Below the pieces are notes generated by a model. The model was not told the DNA's origin. It was given only the letters and a program-made list of their open reading frames with translations, and made no database searches. This document shows positions 9,111-18,318 of a stretch of DNA of 64,000 nucleotides, piece by piece. Numbering within the stretch: the stretch's first letter is position 1; each line of letters starts with the position of its first letter. A program made the translations under genes and the position numbers. Where the stretch lies: NCBI GenBank assembly GCA_942492905.1, contig OW818657.1, positions 1,488,001 to 1,552,000 of the forward strand. Direction: 5' to 3'. The stretch comes from CAIZWU01 sp942492905 (GTDB lineage Bacteria > Verrucomicrobiota > Verrucomicrobiia > Verrucomicrobiales > V1-33).

Positions 9111-9827
9111 TCAACCTGCCGCGGTTAGCGGTTGCCCGTGGCTGGCGGGCTGGTTGCTCAGGACGCGGCCGTCCTCCATTTCCGCGATGCGGTCGGCGAA
9201 GTCGTAGACGCGGGGATCGTGGGTGACCACGATGACCGAACGGTCAGGGGCGCGGGCGACGTCTTTGAGCAGATCCATGACCTGGTGGCCGGTTTCGCGA
9301 TCGAGCGCGGAGGTGGGTTCGTCGCAGATCACCAGCCGGGGATTGTGGACGAGGGCGCGGGCGATGGCGACGCGTTGTTGTTGCCCGCCGGAAAGCTGGC
9401 GCGGGTAATGCCGGCCCCTTCCGGAGAGGCCCACCTGGTCCAGCATGGCTTCGGCGGCCCGCTCGGCCCGGTGGCGGCTGATGCCATTGAGCAACAGGGG
9501 CACACTGGTGTTCTCGATCAGGTTCAGGGTGGGGATGAGATTGAATTGTTGGAAGATGAACCCGATGTTGCGGCGGCGGAAGGCAGTAACTTTGCCCTGC
9601 GACAATGTGGTCAGGATTTCGCCAAGGACTTCCACGGTGCCTTCGTCAGGAATCAGGGTGCCGGCGATGATGGAGAGCAGGGTGGTTTTGCCGCAACCGG
9701 AGGGGCCCACGATCAGTTGCAGTTCGCCCAGCGGGGCCTCCAGACTGGCTCCTTTCAGGGCCATGGTGATGGCGGCTCCTTTGCCAAAACCTTTCGTGAT
9801 CTGTGAGGCGTGGACGGCGATGGACAT
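9111..9827 (-). CDS. ABC exporter ATP-binding subunit (DevA/LolD/MacB type)
   Basis: A protein of 238 residues with the Walker A motif GPSGCGKTT, Q-loop FIFQQFN, signature LSGGQQQR, Walker B LVICDEP and H-switch VTHD, in standard order and spacing. It belongs to the MacB/LolD/DevA class that pairs with FtsX-fold permeases. The ATG at 9827 was chosen because MSIAVHASQITKGFG starts the nucleotide-binding fold at the normal position; the frame extends upstream into the permease gene. The gene sits 38 bases after the permease and 72 bases before the adaptor, so the three are probably one operon. Confidence 0.92.
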   Translation of the reverse strand: MSIAVHASQITKGFGKGAAITMALKGASLEAPLGELQLIVGPSGCGKTTLLSIIAGTLIPDEGTVEVLGEILTTLSQGKVTAFRRRNIGFIFQQFNLIPTLNLIENTSVPLLLNGISRHRAERAAEAMLDQVGLSGRGRHYPRQLSGGQQQRVAIARALVHNPRLVICDEPTSALDRETGHQVMDLLKDVARAPDRSVIVVTHDPRVYDFADRIAEMEDGRVLSNQPASHGQPLTAAG

Positions 9828-9865
9828 GGGGTAAACGGAAGGATGAAGGAAGGGCGGATGGCCTG

Positions 9866-11008
9866 TCAGCCGCGGAAGACGACGGCGGCTTCGAGACGGC
9901 CGACCTTGATAATAGCGAGGGCTGCCGCCAGCAGGCAGATCACGAGGATCACGGCAAGAACCCCGGCGACCAATTGCCAGGGCAGGAAAAACGGCGGGTT
10001 GCCCCGCTCGGCCGCCAGCGCCCCGAACAGGGAGGCGGCCCCCATGCCCAGTCCATAACCAATCAGGCCCACTGTCATCACCTGGGCGATCAGCATGGCC
10101 GCCAGTTTGAGATTGCTGGCTCCCATGGCTTTGAGGGCTCCGAGGTTTTTGAGGTTCTCGAGGACGAAGCCATAAAAGGTCTGCCCGCTGATGGCGATGC
10201 CGACGATGAACCCGAGGATAATGGTGACCCCGAAACTGATGGGGATGCCGGTGTTTTTGAAATACCAGATGATGGTGTCGCGATGAAACTTTTCTTCCGT
10301 CCACGCCTTCATGCCGGGCACGCTGCGGTTGATCTGATCCACCGCTTCCTGGGCGGTGAGCCCGGCGGCGGGTTCGGCCAGCACGGCGCTGAGCATTTTG
10401 CGTTGGCGCGGGGCAAACTGGAGGGCCTGATCGTAAGTGGTGAAGACGTAGGGATAACCAAAAAACGCCCGGTCGCTTTTGCAGATGGCCACGATGCGGG
10501 CCTCGCGGTCGTTGATTTCAAAAATGTCCCCGACCTTCGGGGGCGGACCGCCCGGGGTTTTGAGGCGCTGGAGGGCGAGGTCATCCACAATCACGCTGTT
10601 GGGGAGGCGGATATCCTCCAGGCGGCCTGACAAAATCTCGGCGGGACGGCCCACCAGACTGGCGGAGTCGAGTCCCACGCACAGGATGGGTTTGAAATTG
10701 CCATCGGCCAGCCGGGCCTGGAGAATGCTGACATAAAGCGGCACCGCCCATGCCACGCCGGGCACCGAGCGGACCCGGCTGACATCGGTGTCGCGCAGGG
10801 GTTTGAGTTCGTTTACCTGCTCCACCTTGGCCTCCACCACCCAGATTTTGGACCGGATATTGGAGAGGTGGCTGGTGGTCCACGAAAGCAGACCGAAAAA
10901 CACAGCGCACTGCTGGGTCATGAGGAGCGCCGCAAAGAACAGGCCGCCGAGGAGCATGAGGAACTTGGCCCGGTCGCCGACCAGCATTTTAAGCGCGAGA
11001 TGAAACAT
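9866..11008 (-). CDS. ABC exporter permease, FtsX/DevC family
   Basis: A protein of 380 residues with one N-terminal membrane helix (about 15-38), a large periplasmic domain (about 40-265) and three helices near the C-terminus (about 268-290, 315-340 and 350-372). This is the four-helix FtsX/MacB topology. ENLKNLGALKAMGASNLKL, between helices 2 and 3, is the coupling region usual in DevC proteins. It is the first gene of the exporter set. A divergent TPR gene starts 88 bases away, so the promoter probably lies in 11009-11096. Confidence 0.9.
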   Translation of the reverse strand: MFHLALKMLVGDRAKFLMLLGGLFFAALLMTQQCAVFFGLLSWTTSHLSNIRSKIWVVEAKVEQVNELKPLRDTDVSRVRSVPGVAWAVPLYVSILQARLADGNFKPILCVGLDSASLVGRPAEILSGRLEDIRLPNSVIVDDLALQRLKTPGGPPPKVGDIFEINDREARIVAICKSDRAFFGYPYVFTTYDQALQFAPRQRKMLSAVLAEPAAGLTAQEAVDQINRSVPGMKAWTEEKFHRDTIIWYFKNTGIPISFGVTIILGFIVGIAISGQTFYGFVLENLKNLGALKAMGASNLKLAAMLIAQVMTVGLIGYGLGMGAASLFGALAAERGNPPFFLPWQLVAGVLAVILVICLLAAALAIIKVGRLEAAVVFRG

Positions 11009-11096
11009 GAAGAGGTCAGGGGTAACACAGGCCCGGCAGACAGCAAGGCGGGCGAAGGCTTGCTTTCAGCTACGTCATCCCCATAGATTCGGGCCC

Positions 11097-11735
11097 ATGA
11101 AAACACGCCGCACTTTCCTCGCCGGGCTGATGACTGCCCTCAGCGTCCGCCCGCTTCAGGCGGAAGAGTCGCCGATGGCAGCGGGCACCCGGGCCTTCAT
11201 GGCCGGAAAAATCGAGGAAGCCCTGCGCCACTGGGACCAGCAGATCGCCGCTGATCCCGCCGCCGGTCCGCATCATTGGCAGCGTGGCCTCGCCTTGTAT
11301 TATGCGGGGAAATACAAGGAAGGGCGCACCCAGTTCGAGGAACACCAGAAGGTGAATCCGCAGGATGTTGAAAATGCGGCGTGGCATTTTCTGTGTGTGG
11401 CGCGGCTGGAATCCCCCGAAGCGGCCCGCAAGGTCTTCATCCCGATCACGGCCGACCGCCGCGTGCCCATGAAGGAAATCCATGCGCTCTTCGCGGGCCG
11501 GGGCACCGCCGCAGAGGCGCTGGCCGCCGCGGCGAAGGAAGCACCGGGCGATTCCCTCAGAAACCAGAATTGCTATGCCCAACTTTATCTGGGCCTGCAT
11601 CATGAAGCCCATGGCCGGACGGCCGAAGCCAAAGCGTGTCTGCTCAAGGCCGCCCATGAGTACCGGATGGAGCACTACATGGGCAAGGTCGCGCAGGTGC
11701 ACTGCCAGTTGCGCGGATGGAAACCGGAGGCCTGA
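11097..11735 (+). CDS. Exported TPR protein
   Basis: A protein of 212 residues beginning MKTRRTFLAGLMTALSVRPLQA, a signal peptide with a twin arginine pair (TRRTFLAG). That fits Tat export loosely, but Sec cannot be excluded. The mature part contains two or three tetratricopeptide-like helices (IEEALRHWDQQIAADPAAG, YKEGRTQFEEHQKVNPQD, TAEAKACLLKAAHEYRMEHY). Such proteins serve as periplasmic scaffolds; no partner is evident. It faces the DevBCA-type exporter divergently across 88 bases and converges with the NERD gene 20 bases downstream. Confidence 0.75.
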   Translation: MKTRRTFLAGLMTALSVRPLQAEESPMAAGTRAFMAGKIEEALRHWDQQIAADPAAGPHHWQRGLALYYAGKYKEGRTQFEEHQKVNPQDVENAAWHFLCVARLESPEAARKVFIPITADRRVPMKEIHALFAGRGTAAEALAAAAKEAPGDSLRNQNCYAQLYLGLHHEAHGRTAEAKACLLKAAHEYRMEHYMGKVAQVHCQLRGWKPEA

Positions 11736-11755
11736 CGGGCCCATGCCGGCATGAG

Positions 11756-12574
11756 TTATCGGCCGCTGCCTGACGGTGGGGAGGCTGCTTTTTCGAGGAG
11801 TAGGCAAACCGCGATCACCTCCCGGGGCTCCAGCCGGTTGGCGGCTCCGCGGATGGCTGCTTCGAGGGACTGGTCACCCACCACCAGCACCTCCGGGTCG
11901 GTAAAGGTTTCCGGGCGCCGCACTGTCCATCCAGGAAAAATCACCACGGGTTGCACCGGGATGGTTTCCAGGCCCTCGGCCCCCAGCAGTTCGTAAAGCC
12001 CCGCGGCGGCCCGGCGCGCCTGATCCAAAGGATCGGCGAGGACTTCGTGGCTTCCAATGCGCAGCGAGGTGTCATCCTGGTGGATCACCTGCTCCGAAAG
12101 ATCGCGCCCCCGGGGCAAAAACCGGGAGACCAGGCAGAACACGCCGGTTGGTCCCACCACTACTGAACCCAGCGACCATCCGCGGGCCCCCGTAACGCCT
12201 TCAAACAAGACATAACCCTTCGCGCACAAGCCTTGGAGCACATGGCGCAGCAAACGGCGGGCTTCCCGTTCCCTTCCCAAAGTGCGGAGCTGAGGCAGGA
12301 TAAACCACACGCGCACCGCGGCATAACCGATCAGGCCGGCCGCAAAGGCGCAGACCCACACCGGTTGCGGCGGGGTATTGAAATACCAGCGGCCCACTTC
12401 AATCCCGGCGATCACCAGCACAATCAGGGAGACCAGCAAATATTCCGCGATCCGGGCCAGCAGGCGGGTCCGGCGTTCGTTGCTCCCCGTGTCATCAATC
12501 AGGGACAACCGCGTCGCATTCAGTTCGGCCAGGAGACGGGAGACGCCTTGGGATCGGAGGGGGGGAATCAACAT
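11756..12574 (-). CDS. NERD (nuclease-related) domain membrane protein
   Basis: A protein of 272 residues with two hydrophobic segments (about 44-66 and 75-97) followed by a NERD-like fold. The cues are REREARRLLRHVLQGLCAKGY, then SVVVGPTGVFCLVSRF at the position of the usual DHVVVGPxGVFxIExK motif, then VQPVVIFPGWTV. Known NERD proteins carry a restriction-endonuclease-like fold with D and E-x-K catalytic residues. Here the acidic and lysine positions are largely replaced (LVSRF in place of IETK), so nuclease activity is doubtful. It stands alone, convergent with the TPR gene. Confidence 0.65.
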   Translation of the reverse strand: MLIPPLRSQGVSRLLAELNATRLSLIDDTGSNERRTRLLARIAEYLLVSLIVLVIAGIEVGRWYFNTPPQPVWVCAFAAGLIGYAAVRVWFILPQLRTLGREREARRLLRHVLQGLCAKGYVLFEGVTGARGWSLGSVVVGPTGVFCLVSRFLPRGRDLSEQVIHQDDTSLRIGSHEVLADPLDQARRAAAGLYELLGAEGLETIPVQPVVIFPGWTVRRPETFTDPEVLVVGDQSLEAAIRGAANRLEPREVIAVCLLLEKAASPPSGSGR

Positions 12575-12707
12575 TGCTAACAGACGATGGCCTGGTCTGC
12601 CCGGGCGCGCCAGGGGAAAAGCCCGTGGAGCACGGGGCTTGACGCCCCCGCCTGGTTCCGCTTAGATCGCGTTCCCATTGGATGAATCCACCCCCTGACT
12701 CCCTGAC

Positions 12708-13796
12708 ATGAACCGCCTTTCCCTTCTGCTTCTCCCCCTCGCCTTCGCCTGGCCCGTCTCCGCCCAGAATCCCCCTGCGGCTCCGCTCCTTCCACCTCCC
12801 GCCGGTCTCGGCGCTCCGGCCGAAGCCCCGCTCGGCCCGTTCAAGGATCAAAAGGAACGCCACAGCTACGGACTCGGCACTTTCCTCGGCAATCGCGAGA
12901 AACAAAATGCCGCCAACAACCCGGACAAACCCACTGTCACGGTGGACGAACTCTTGGCCGGTCTGAAGGATGGGCTCGCGGGAACCAAGTCCCTGGATTA
13001 CACCAGTGGGCTCGCCATGGCCGCGCAGATCCAACGCTCCGGCGTGGAAATCGACCCCGCCGTTCTGACCGAGGCCGTGCGTGCGGCGGTGGAAAACCTG
13101 CCGGCCAAAATCCAGCCTGCTGATGTGCAGGCCATCATGCAGGAACTGCAAAACACCATCCAGCAGCGTCAGCAGGCTAAAATGAAGGCCGAAGCCGATA
13201 AAAACCTCGCGGTGGCCACGGAATGGCTCGCCACCAATGCTAAAAAAGAAGGCGTGAAAGCCACGGCTTCCGGTCTGCAATACATCATGGACGCCAACGG
13301 CGAAGGCCGCACTCCGGGCCCGCGTGATGTGGTGACGGTCAACATTACCGGCACCGGTACCGATGGCACCGAATTCGACCGCTCCCCCGAAGGCGCCCCG
13401 GCCCGCCGTGCCCTGATGGCCTTGCCCAAAGGCCTGCAGGAAGGCCTGCAAATGATGAAAGTCGGGGGCAAGGCCCGCTTCTGGGTCCCGCCAGCACTCG
13501 GTTTTGGGGAAACCCCACGTGGGCCCGGCCTCAAATCCAATGCGGTGCTCGTTTACACCATCGAACTGACCGCCGCCGAGGAACCCCCGGCGAACCAGCC
13601 TGCCGCAGCGGTGGGCCCGGACGGCAAGCCCATGCCCCAAGTGAAGCGCGAACCGATCACCGCCGTCACCCCGCCCGTCTCGGTCGAAATTCCCCAAGGG
13701 GGCGGCCCGCCCAAGATCAAGGTCGAAGGCCAAACGGGCACTCCGCAGGCTCCTCCCGCCGCCCCCACCCCCCGGGTGAAACCCGAGTCTAAATAG
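12708..13796 (+). CDS. FKBP-type peptidyl-prolyl cis-trans isomerase, exported
   Basis: A protein of 362 residues: a signal peptide (about 1-20), an N-terminal dimerisation and helix region of FkpA/Mip type (about 45-175, with SYGLGTFLGNRE), then an FKBP_C domain (about 180-290) containing GLQYIMDANGEG, FDRSPEGAPARR, KVGGKARFWVPPALGFGE and a VLVYTIEL end. The expected GSWVLAYG-like lip is modified. The final 70 residues are a Pro- and Lys-rich disordered tail, unusual for the family. It catalyses proline isomerisation during folding of periplasmic or outer-membrane proteins. A terminator follows, so it is monocistronic. Confidence 0.9.
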   Translation: MNRLSLLLLPLAFAWPVSAQNPPAAPLLPPPAGLGAPAEAPLGPFKDQKERHSYGLGTFLGNREKQNAANNPDKPTVTVDELLAGLKDGLAGTKSLDYTSGLAMAAQIQRSGVEIDPAVLTEAVRAAVENLPAKIQPADVQAIMQELQNTIQQRQQAKMKAEADKNLAVATEWLATNAKKEGVKATASGLQYIMDANGEGRTPGPRDVVTVNITGTGTDGTEFDRSPEGAPARRALMALPKGLQEGLQMMKVGGKARFWVPPALGFGETPRGPGLKSNAVLVYTIELTAAEEPPANQPAAAVGPDGKPMPQVKREPITAVTPPVSVEIPQGGGPPKIKVEGQTGTPQAPPAAPTPRVKPESK

Positions 13797-13873
13797 ACGG
13801 TTTGCAGACGGGCGTGGAGTCCGGCGTCGGCCGGGCCTGCCCCGCCGCTCCCGGCCAAGCCAAAAAATACCAC

Positions 13874-13911
13874 ACCCTGGTGATCCGATGAGATCACCGG
13901 GGTAATTTTTT
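13874..13911 (+). terminator. Rho-independent terminator after the FKBP gene
   Basis: A 12-bp stem (ACCCTGGTGATC pairing with GATCACCGGGGT, one G-U) with a 6-base loop is followed by AA and six Ts. It lies 78 bases after the FKBP stop codon. No gene is seen between here and 14061. Confidence 0.9.
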
Positions 13912-14060
13912 ACCATGCATTCATGGATCGACCGGAGCAGAGGAGGCATTGCTTTAGCGCGTGGTTGGAATAGACAGAACAGATAGTTCAATACCTATTA
14001 AAAGTATGGAATGACAAATCACGTGACATCTGCTTTGGTCATGCTCCTCACTCCCAAGCC

Positions 14061-16598
14061 ATGAAGAATCCGGTCCTGCCCCTGTTCCTGTTTACCCTCA
14101 CTCCGATGGCCGTTCTTGCGGGTCCGCTGGTGAACTTCAATGACACCTGGCATTACCGGCCCGGCACCAGCGCCCCCCAGGCCGATTGGAAGACGGTGGC
14201 GGAGGCCTCATTGGATGCTTCCTGGCTCACCGGCCCCGGATGGTTTGGATTTGGCGACGGCACTCCAGGGACCCTGCTGTCGGATATGGCGCAGGTCACG
14301 GGGGGCTCGCCCGGTTACCGCATGGTCCATCTGAGGAAAACATTTACCGTGTCCCCTGCCGTGCCGGGCACCGATGAAGTGGTCCTCGAAACCGATTTTG
14401 ATGATGCGTTTATCGCGTTCATTGATGGTGTCCATGTGGACAGTTTTGGCTCGCCGGGTTCGCCCGCGGAGCCAGTGTGGAACACCACCGCCACGGTGGC
14501 GAGTCACGAATGTTCGTTCGGAAATAACACCCCCTTGGCGGTCCGTTCCACCGTCCTGGGAACCGTGGCCGCCAAATTGACGCCGGGGACCCACGTGCTT
14601 TCTGCGGTCCTGATCAACAATACCGTAACTTCCAGTGATGCGGTCCTGAAAATGGATCTTTTCACCAGAGTCGCCCCGTTGCCTCCTGATTTGCATTGGG
14701 AGCTCTCCGAGAGCCCGGTCATCCTGAATGCCACCTTCGTGGTGGCGGCAGGTCAGGAATTGATCATCGATCCCGGAGTGGAGGTCCGTTGCCACGGGAG
14801 TTCCGACGCCATCGACTGCGCCGGGAAGATCACCGCTCTGGGCACCGCCGCCCAGCCGATCCGTTTTGTGAGGGCCGCGGCGGGTACGGCGTGGCAACGC
14901 ATCCGCATTTCGGGCACCCAGGAAAGCACCTTCCGCTGGTGCGATTTCGAGGGAGCCAACAGTTCCGGGACCATTCGCGGTTCCGGCACTGCCAGCGCCG
15001 GTCCCTCCATCAATCTGGAGAAATGCCGGTGGCTCAATACCGACGTGCAGATGGTGGATCTGACCTACACCTCCTGCAATATCATCGACTGTGAATTCGA
15101 TTCCATCGGAGCGCAGGAGTTGATCCACTTTTCCAACATGCCAGCCACCGGGCACGCCTTGATCAAAGGCTGCCGGTTTGGTCTGCCGGGTGTGTCACCC
15201 ACTTCCGGATACAATGACATTGTAGACTTCACGGGAGGGAATCGCCCCGGTCCCATTCCCCGCTTCATCGATAACATCTTCCTTGCCTGCGTCGATGACT
15301 GTTTCGACATGGATGCCACCGATGCCCATATCGAGGGGAACCTTTTTCTCAACGTGCTGCAGGGAGAACCCCGGGCCTCCAGCAGCAGCCCCATCACCAC
15401 AGGGGAAGGCAGTGCCATTTCGGAACTCGTGATCTGCCGGAACTTTTTCTATAACTGCGAGCATCTGCTGCTGCTCAAGGATGCCGGCGCCGCCGTCGTG
15501 CAGAATAACTCGTTCCTCAAAATGGTGCAGAATCCCAATGCCCTGCAATCGACCGGCGGCACCGCCATTCCTCCAGGCATCATTCTTTTCGGCGAGCCCT
15601 GGCGCGGCCGGCCGCTGGGAGCGGGGGCGATCTATAATGGAAATATTGCCTGGGATTTGGCCGCGGTGATCCAGACCACCCCCTTTCCGCTGTTCAACAG
15701 CAGCAGCTCGTATCTGGTGGCCAGTCATTCCCTGATTCAGGGCAATCAGTGGCCCGGTACCGGCAATATCACGTCTGATCCGCTCTTTGTTTCCACGCAG
15801 GGAATCGACTACACCACGATCCGTTCCAAGCTGATGCTCCAGGCCGGCTCGCCGGCCCGGGGCACGGGGCCCAATGGCATTGATATGGGAGCCTCGGTTC
15901 CCGCGGGAGCCAGTATCGCAGGCGGACCAACTGCCCTGACCACGGAACGGCAGGCGACTTTCACGATCTCAGGTCCCGGCATTTGGGCCTATCGATGGCG
16001 GCTCAATGGGGGAGCTTGGAGCGCCGATGTTCCGCTCGTCCCGGCCGCAGTGCTCAATGGCGGGCCGTTTTCTGCGGCCATGTATGCCAATCCCACGCCG
16101 GTCACCCTCACCAATCTGGTGGATGGCACCTACACCCTCGAAGTCATCGGACGGAATAGCGGCGGCGATTGGCAACCCACCCCTGCCACCTCCCAAGCCT
16201 GGACGGTCTACACGGACACCGATGGCGATGGGATTTCAGATGTCTGGGAAACGGCCAACGGTTTCAGCCCCACTGACCCGGCTGATGCCGTCAAGGATGC
16301 CGATGGCGACGCGGCAACCAACCGGGATGAATTCGTGGCGGGCACGGATCCGCAATCTGCCACCAGCGTCCTGCGCGCCGAATCCACCCTGCTGGCAGAC
16401 GGAACGATCCGCTTGAGCCTTCCCGTCGTGGCCGGAAAAACCTACCGGGTGGAAATGAGCTCGAGCCTCAGTCCGGATTCCTGGGAATTGCTGACGGTGC
16501 TGCCGGCCCAGCCAGCCACCGCCACCATTACCCTGGATGATCCGAATGCGGCCGGGGTGAAGCGGAAGTTTTACCGGGCGGTCACCCCGGCCCCCTGA
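14061..16598 (+). CDS. Large secreted right-handed beta-helix protein
   Basis: A protein of 845 residues with a signal peptide (MKNPVLPLFLFTLTPMAVLAG). An N-terminal beta-sandwich (about 25-210) is followed by a parallel beta-helix (about 215-610) with rungs such as VEVRCHGSSDAIDCAGKITA, NIIDCEFDSIG and NLFLNVLQGEP. Then come a beta domain, a calcium-binding segment DTDGDGISDVWE...DADGDAATNRDEF (about 716-755), and the common verrucomicrobial C-terminal domain ending KRKFYRAVTPAP. Beta-helix proteins of this sort are often polysaccharide-binding or lyase-like, but no catalytic residues could be assigned. It is probably surface exposed. The start is an ATG immediately before the signal peptide. 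Confidence 0.8.
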   Translation: MKNPVLPLFLFTLTPMAVLAGPLVNFNDTWHYRPGTSAPQADWKTVAEASLDASWLTGPGWFGFGDGTPGTLLSDMAQVTGGSPGYRMVHLRKTFTVSPAVPGTDEVVLETDFDDAFIAFIDGVHVDSFGSPGSPAEPVWNTTATVASHECSFGNNTPLAVRSTVLGTVAAKLTPGTHVLSAVLINNTVTSSDAVLKMDLFTRVAPLPPDLHWELSESPVILNATFVVAAGQELIIDPGVEVRCHGSSDAIDCAGKITALGTAAQPIRFVRAAAGTAWQRIRISGTQESTFRWCDFEGANSSGTIRGSGTASAGPSINLEKCRWLNTDVQMVDLTYTSCNIIDCEFDSIGAQELIHFSNMPATGHALIKGCRFGLPGVSPTSGYNDIVDFTGGNRPGPIPRFIDNIFLACVDDCFDMDATDAHIEGNLFLNVLQGEPRASSSSPITTGEGSAISELVICRNFFYNCEHLLLLKDAGAAVVQNNSFLKMVQNPNALQSTGGTAIPPGIILFGEPWRGRPLGAGAIYNGNIAWDLAAVIQTTPFPLFNSSSSYLVASHSLIQGNQWPGTGNITSDPLFVSTQGIDYTTIRSKLMLQAGSPARGTGPNGIDMGASVPAGASIAGGPTALTTERQATFTISGPGIWAYRWRLNGGAWSADVPLVPAAVLNGGPFSAAMYANPTPVTLTNLVDGTYTLEVIGRNSGGDWQPTPATSQAWTVYTDTDGDGISDVWETANGFSPTDPADAVKDADGDAATNRDEFVAGTDPQSATSVLRAESTLLADGTIRLSLPVVAGKTYRVEMSSSLSPDSWELLTVLPAQPATATITLDDPNAAGVKRKFYRAVTPAP

Positions 16599-16604
16599 GC
16601 GGCG

Positions 16605-17291
16605 CTAATTCGCCGCCTTGATGCGGGCCCCCCGGATTTCAACCTGTCCGCCATCACGGCTCAGGTTCTGGAAACCAAGGCGGCCGCGGAGCGGGCGGTT
16701 CTTGAGGGGCGGGGCCTCCGTGTTGTCATGGCGCCGGACCGGAATCGTCTGCGTGCTGAGGTCCGCATCCTGGATGGTTTTTCCGTTGAGGGTGACGGTG
16801 ATTTTCGGGCCCTGAAGGGTGACCCGCATCCGGTTCCACTGCTCCGGTTGATAACATTGTTCGCTTGGCGCGAGCGCACGGTAGAGGCCGCCGGTGAGTT
16901 CGGAGGGCTTGGCCTCGGGATTGTAGCGGAAGTCGGCCATCTGCAGTTCCATGCCATCAAAGGCCGGATCGCCTGAGGCCGGCGCGCGCAGGGCGAGGCC
17001 GCTGTTTCCCCGCGGCCCGAGGCGGAACTCGTATTCCAGAGTGAAGTCGCCATATTCCTTTTCGCTGAGGAACCAGCACCCGCGGTCGCCGCTGCTGGTC
17101 AGGACGCCGTCCTTCACCGTCCAGACCGGCTGGCCTTCGGCAGGCTTGCTGACGTCGGCCCAATCCCGCACCACCCATCCGGCCGGAACTCCGTCTTTGG
17201 CGAAGAGCGCGACGAAGCCATCTTCCGCCGCCGCAGAATGACTGATGAAGAGCAAGGCGGTAAAAACAGATTTAAACAGGGTGCTTTGCAT
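16605..17291 (-). CDS. DUF1080 (3-keto-disaccharide hydrolase-like) secreted protein
   Basis: A protein of 228 residues from the ATG at 17291, which begins a clean signal peptide (MQSTLFKSVFTALLFISHSAAA). The mature protein is one concanavalin-like DUF1080 fold: FVALFAKDGVPAGWVV, PVWTVKDGVLTSSGDRGCWFL, YGDFTLEYEFRL, GNSGLALRAP, then GRLGFQNLSRDGGQVEIRGARI. Some members hydrolyse 3-keto-glycosides and they are very abundant in planctomycetes and verrucomicrobia. The PVC-type dehydrogenase-like proteins elsewhere in this window are plausible partners, but they are not in the same operon. It converges with the beta-helix gene with a gap of 6 bases. Confidence 0.9.
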   Translation of the reverse strand: MQSTLFKSVFTALLFISHSAAAEDGFVALFAKDGVPAGWVVRDWADVSKPAEGQPVWTVKDGVLTSSGDRGCWFLSEKEYGDFTLEYEFRLGPRGNSGLALRAPASGDPAFDGMELQMADFRYNPEAKPSELTGGLYRALAPSEQCYQPEQWNRMRVTLQGPKITVTLNGKTIQDADLSTQTIPVRRHDNTEAPPLKNRPLRGRLGFQNLSRDGGQVEIRGARIKAAN

Positions 17292-17462
17292 AGGGTTGGA
17301 GGAACGGGTGGTTCCCATCAGAGCCGATGGCAGGGAAAAGGGGAATGAAATTCGACGGGGTTTCCGGACGGTGCGGCCGGCCATTCCGCGGCAAAAGTTG
17401 TGGCCGGAAAAACGCCTTGGCACCGCCGGTGGAATGGATAGTTTGAAATTCGGGACATGGAC

Positions 17463-17479
17463 GTCACCCGACAGGTGAC
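17463..17479. promoter_or_regulatory. Palindrome upstream of the PIG-L-like gene
   Basis: A perfect inverted repeat, GTCACC, CGACA, GGTGAC, lies 45 bases before the start codon of the PIG-L-like gene. It has no T-run. Position and symmetry would suit a dimeric regulator's operator, but this is inference. Confidence 0.3.
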
Positions 17480-17523
17480 CTGAGGCCGGTCCAGTCTAAT
17501 CAGCTTTCCGTAATACACTGCCC

Positions 17524-18309
17524 ATGCCTGAAACCCTTTCCACGCCGGTCCTGGTCATCGCTCATCCTGGTCATGAACTGCGGATCTGGGAATGGGTCAC
17601 CCTGAATCGACCGGTGGTATTTATCCTGACTGATGGCAGTGGGGGCAAAGGAGAAGCGCGGATCGGCTATAGCAAACAAATTCTTTTGCAGGCCGGGGCC
17701 ACTCTTGGCAGCTGGTGTGGGATGTTTGCTGACCGCGAAGTGTACGACCTCATTCTGCAGGGTCAGGTCGAACGACTCGTTCCCCTGGTCCGGGAATTGG
17801 CCTCGGAACTCCAACGGCACCCCGGGCGCCTCGTGGTGGGAGATTTGGCGGAGGGTTACAATACCGCCCACGATCTTTGCCGGGCGATGATCAATGTGGC
17901 GGTGGATCTGGTGCGGCTGGACCCAGCCATGGTTTCGCGGAACCTTGCCTTTCCCCTCATGGGAGATCCTGCCAAGGCATGGGAGGGACGACTGCCGCCA
18001 GTAGAGGCGATCCGTTTGGAGGAGAAAGGATTGGAAGCCAAATTGGAGGCGGCCCGGGGGTGCGGGGCGTTGCGGGATGAATTGGAAGCTGCGCTCAAGG
18101 CCACCGGCGTGGCTTCATTTGCCAGCGAATATCTGTTTGAAGCACCTGCTGGACCACTGCGGGATGCAGTGCCCGAAGAACCTCCCTTCTATGAAACATT
18201 TGGAGGAAAACGGGTCGTCGAAGGGTCTTATCAAAACATCATCCGCTATCGCGAACACATGCTGCCTCTGTTCTCCCGGCTGCGGGTGGCTTGTGGATTG
18301 GAAGCTTAG
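17524..18309 (+). CDS. PIG-L-like (N-acetylglucosaminyl deacetylase family) protein with altered active site
   Basis: A protein of 261 residues. The N-terminus VLVIAHPGHELR (His14 to Glu18) aligns with the AHPDDE zinc and catalytic motif of PIG-L/MshB deacetylases; the downstream GYNTAHDLCRAM supplies the expected distal His (residue 116). Both aspartates of the motif are replaced (Gly16, His17), so it may bind metal differently or act as a non-canonical enzyme. It is followed after only 9 bases by a glycosyltransferase, and a terminator closes the pair. This suggests joint action on a surface glycan or glycolipid. The start ATG at 17524 puts the motif at the usual depth. Confidence 0.65.
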   Translation: MPETLSTPVLVIAHPGHELRIWEWVTLNRPVVFILTDGSGGKGEARIGYSKQILLQAGATLGSWCGMFADREVYDLILQGQVERLVPLVRELASELQRHPGRLVVGDLAEGYNTAHDLCRAMINVAVDLVRLDPAMVSRNLAFPLMGDPAKAWEGRLPPVEAIRLEEKGLEAKLEAARGCGALRDELEAALKATGVASFASEYLFEAPAGPLRDAVPEEPPFYETFGGKRVVEGSYQNIIRYREHMLPLFSRLRVACGLEA

Positions 18310-18318
18310 ACGCCTGTT

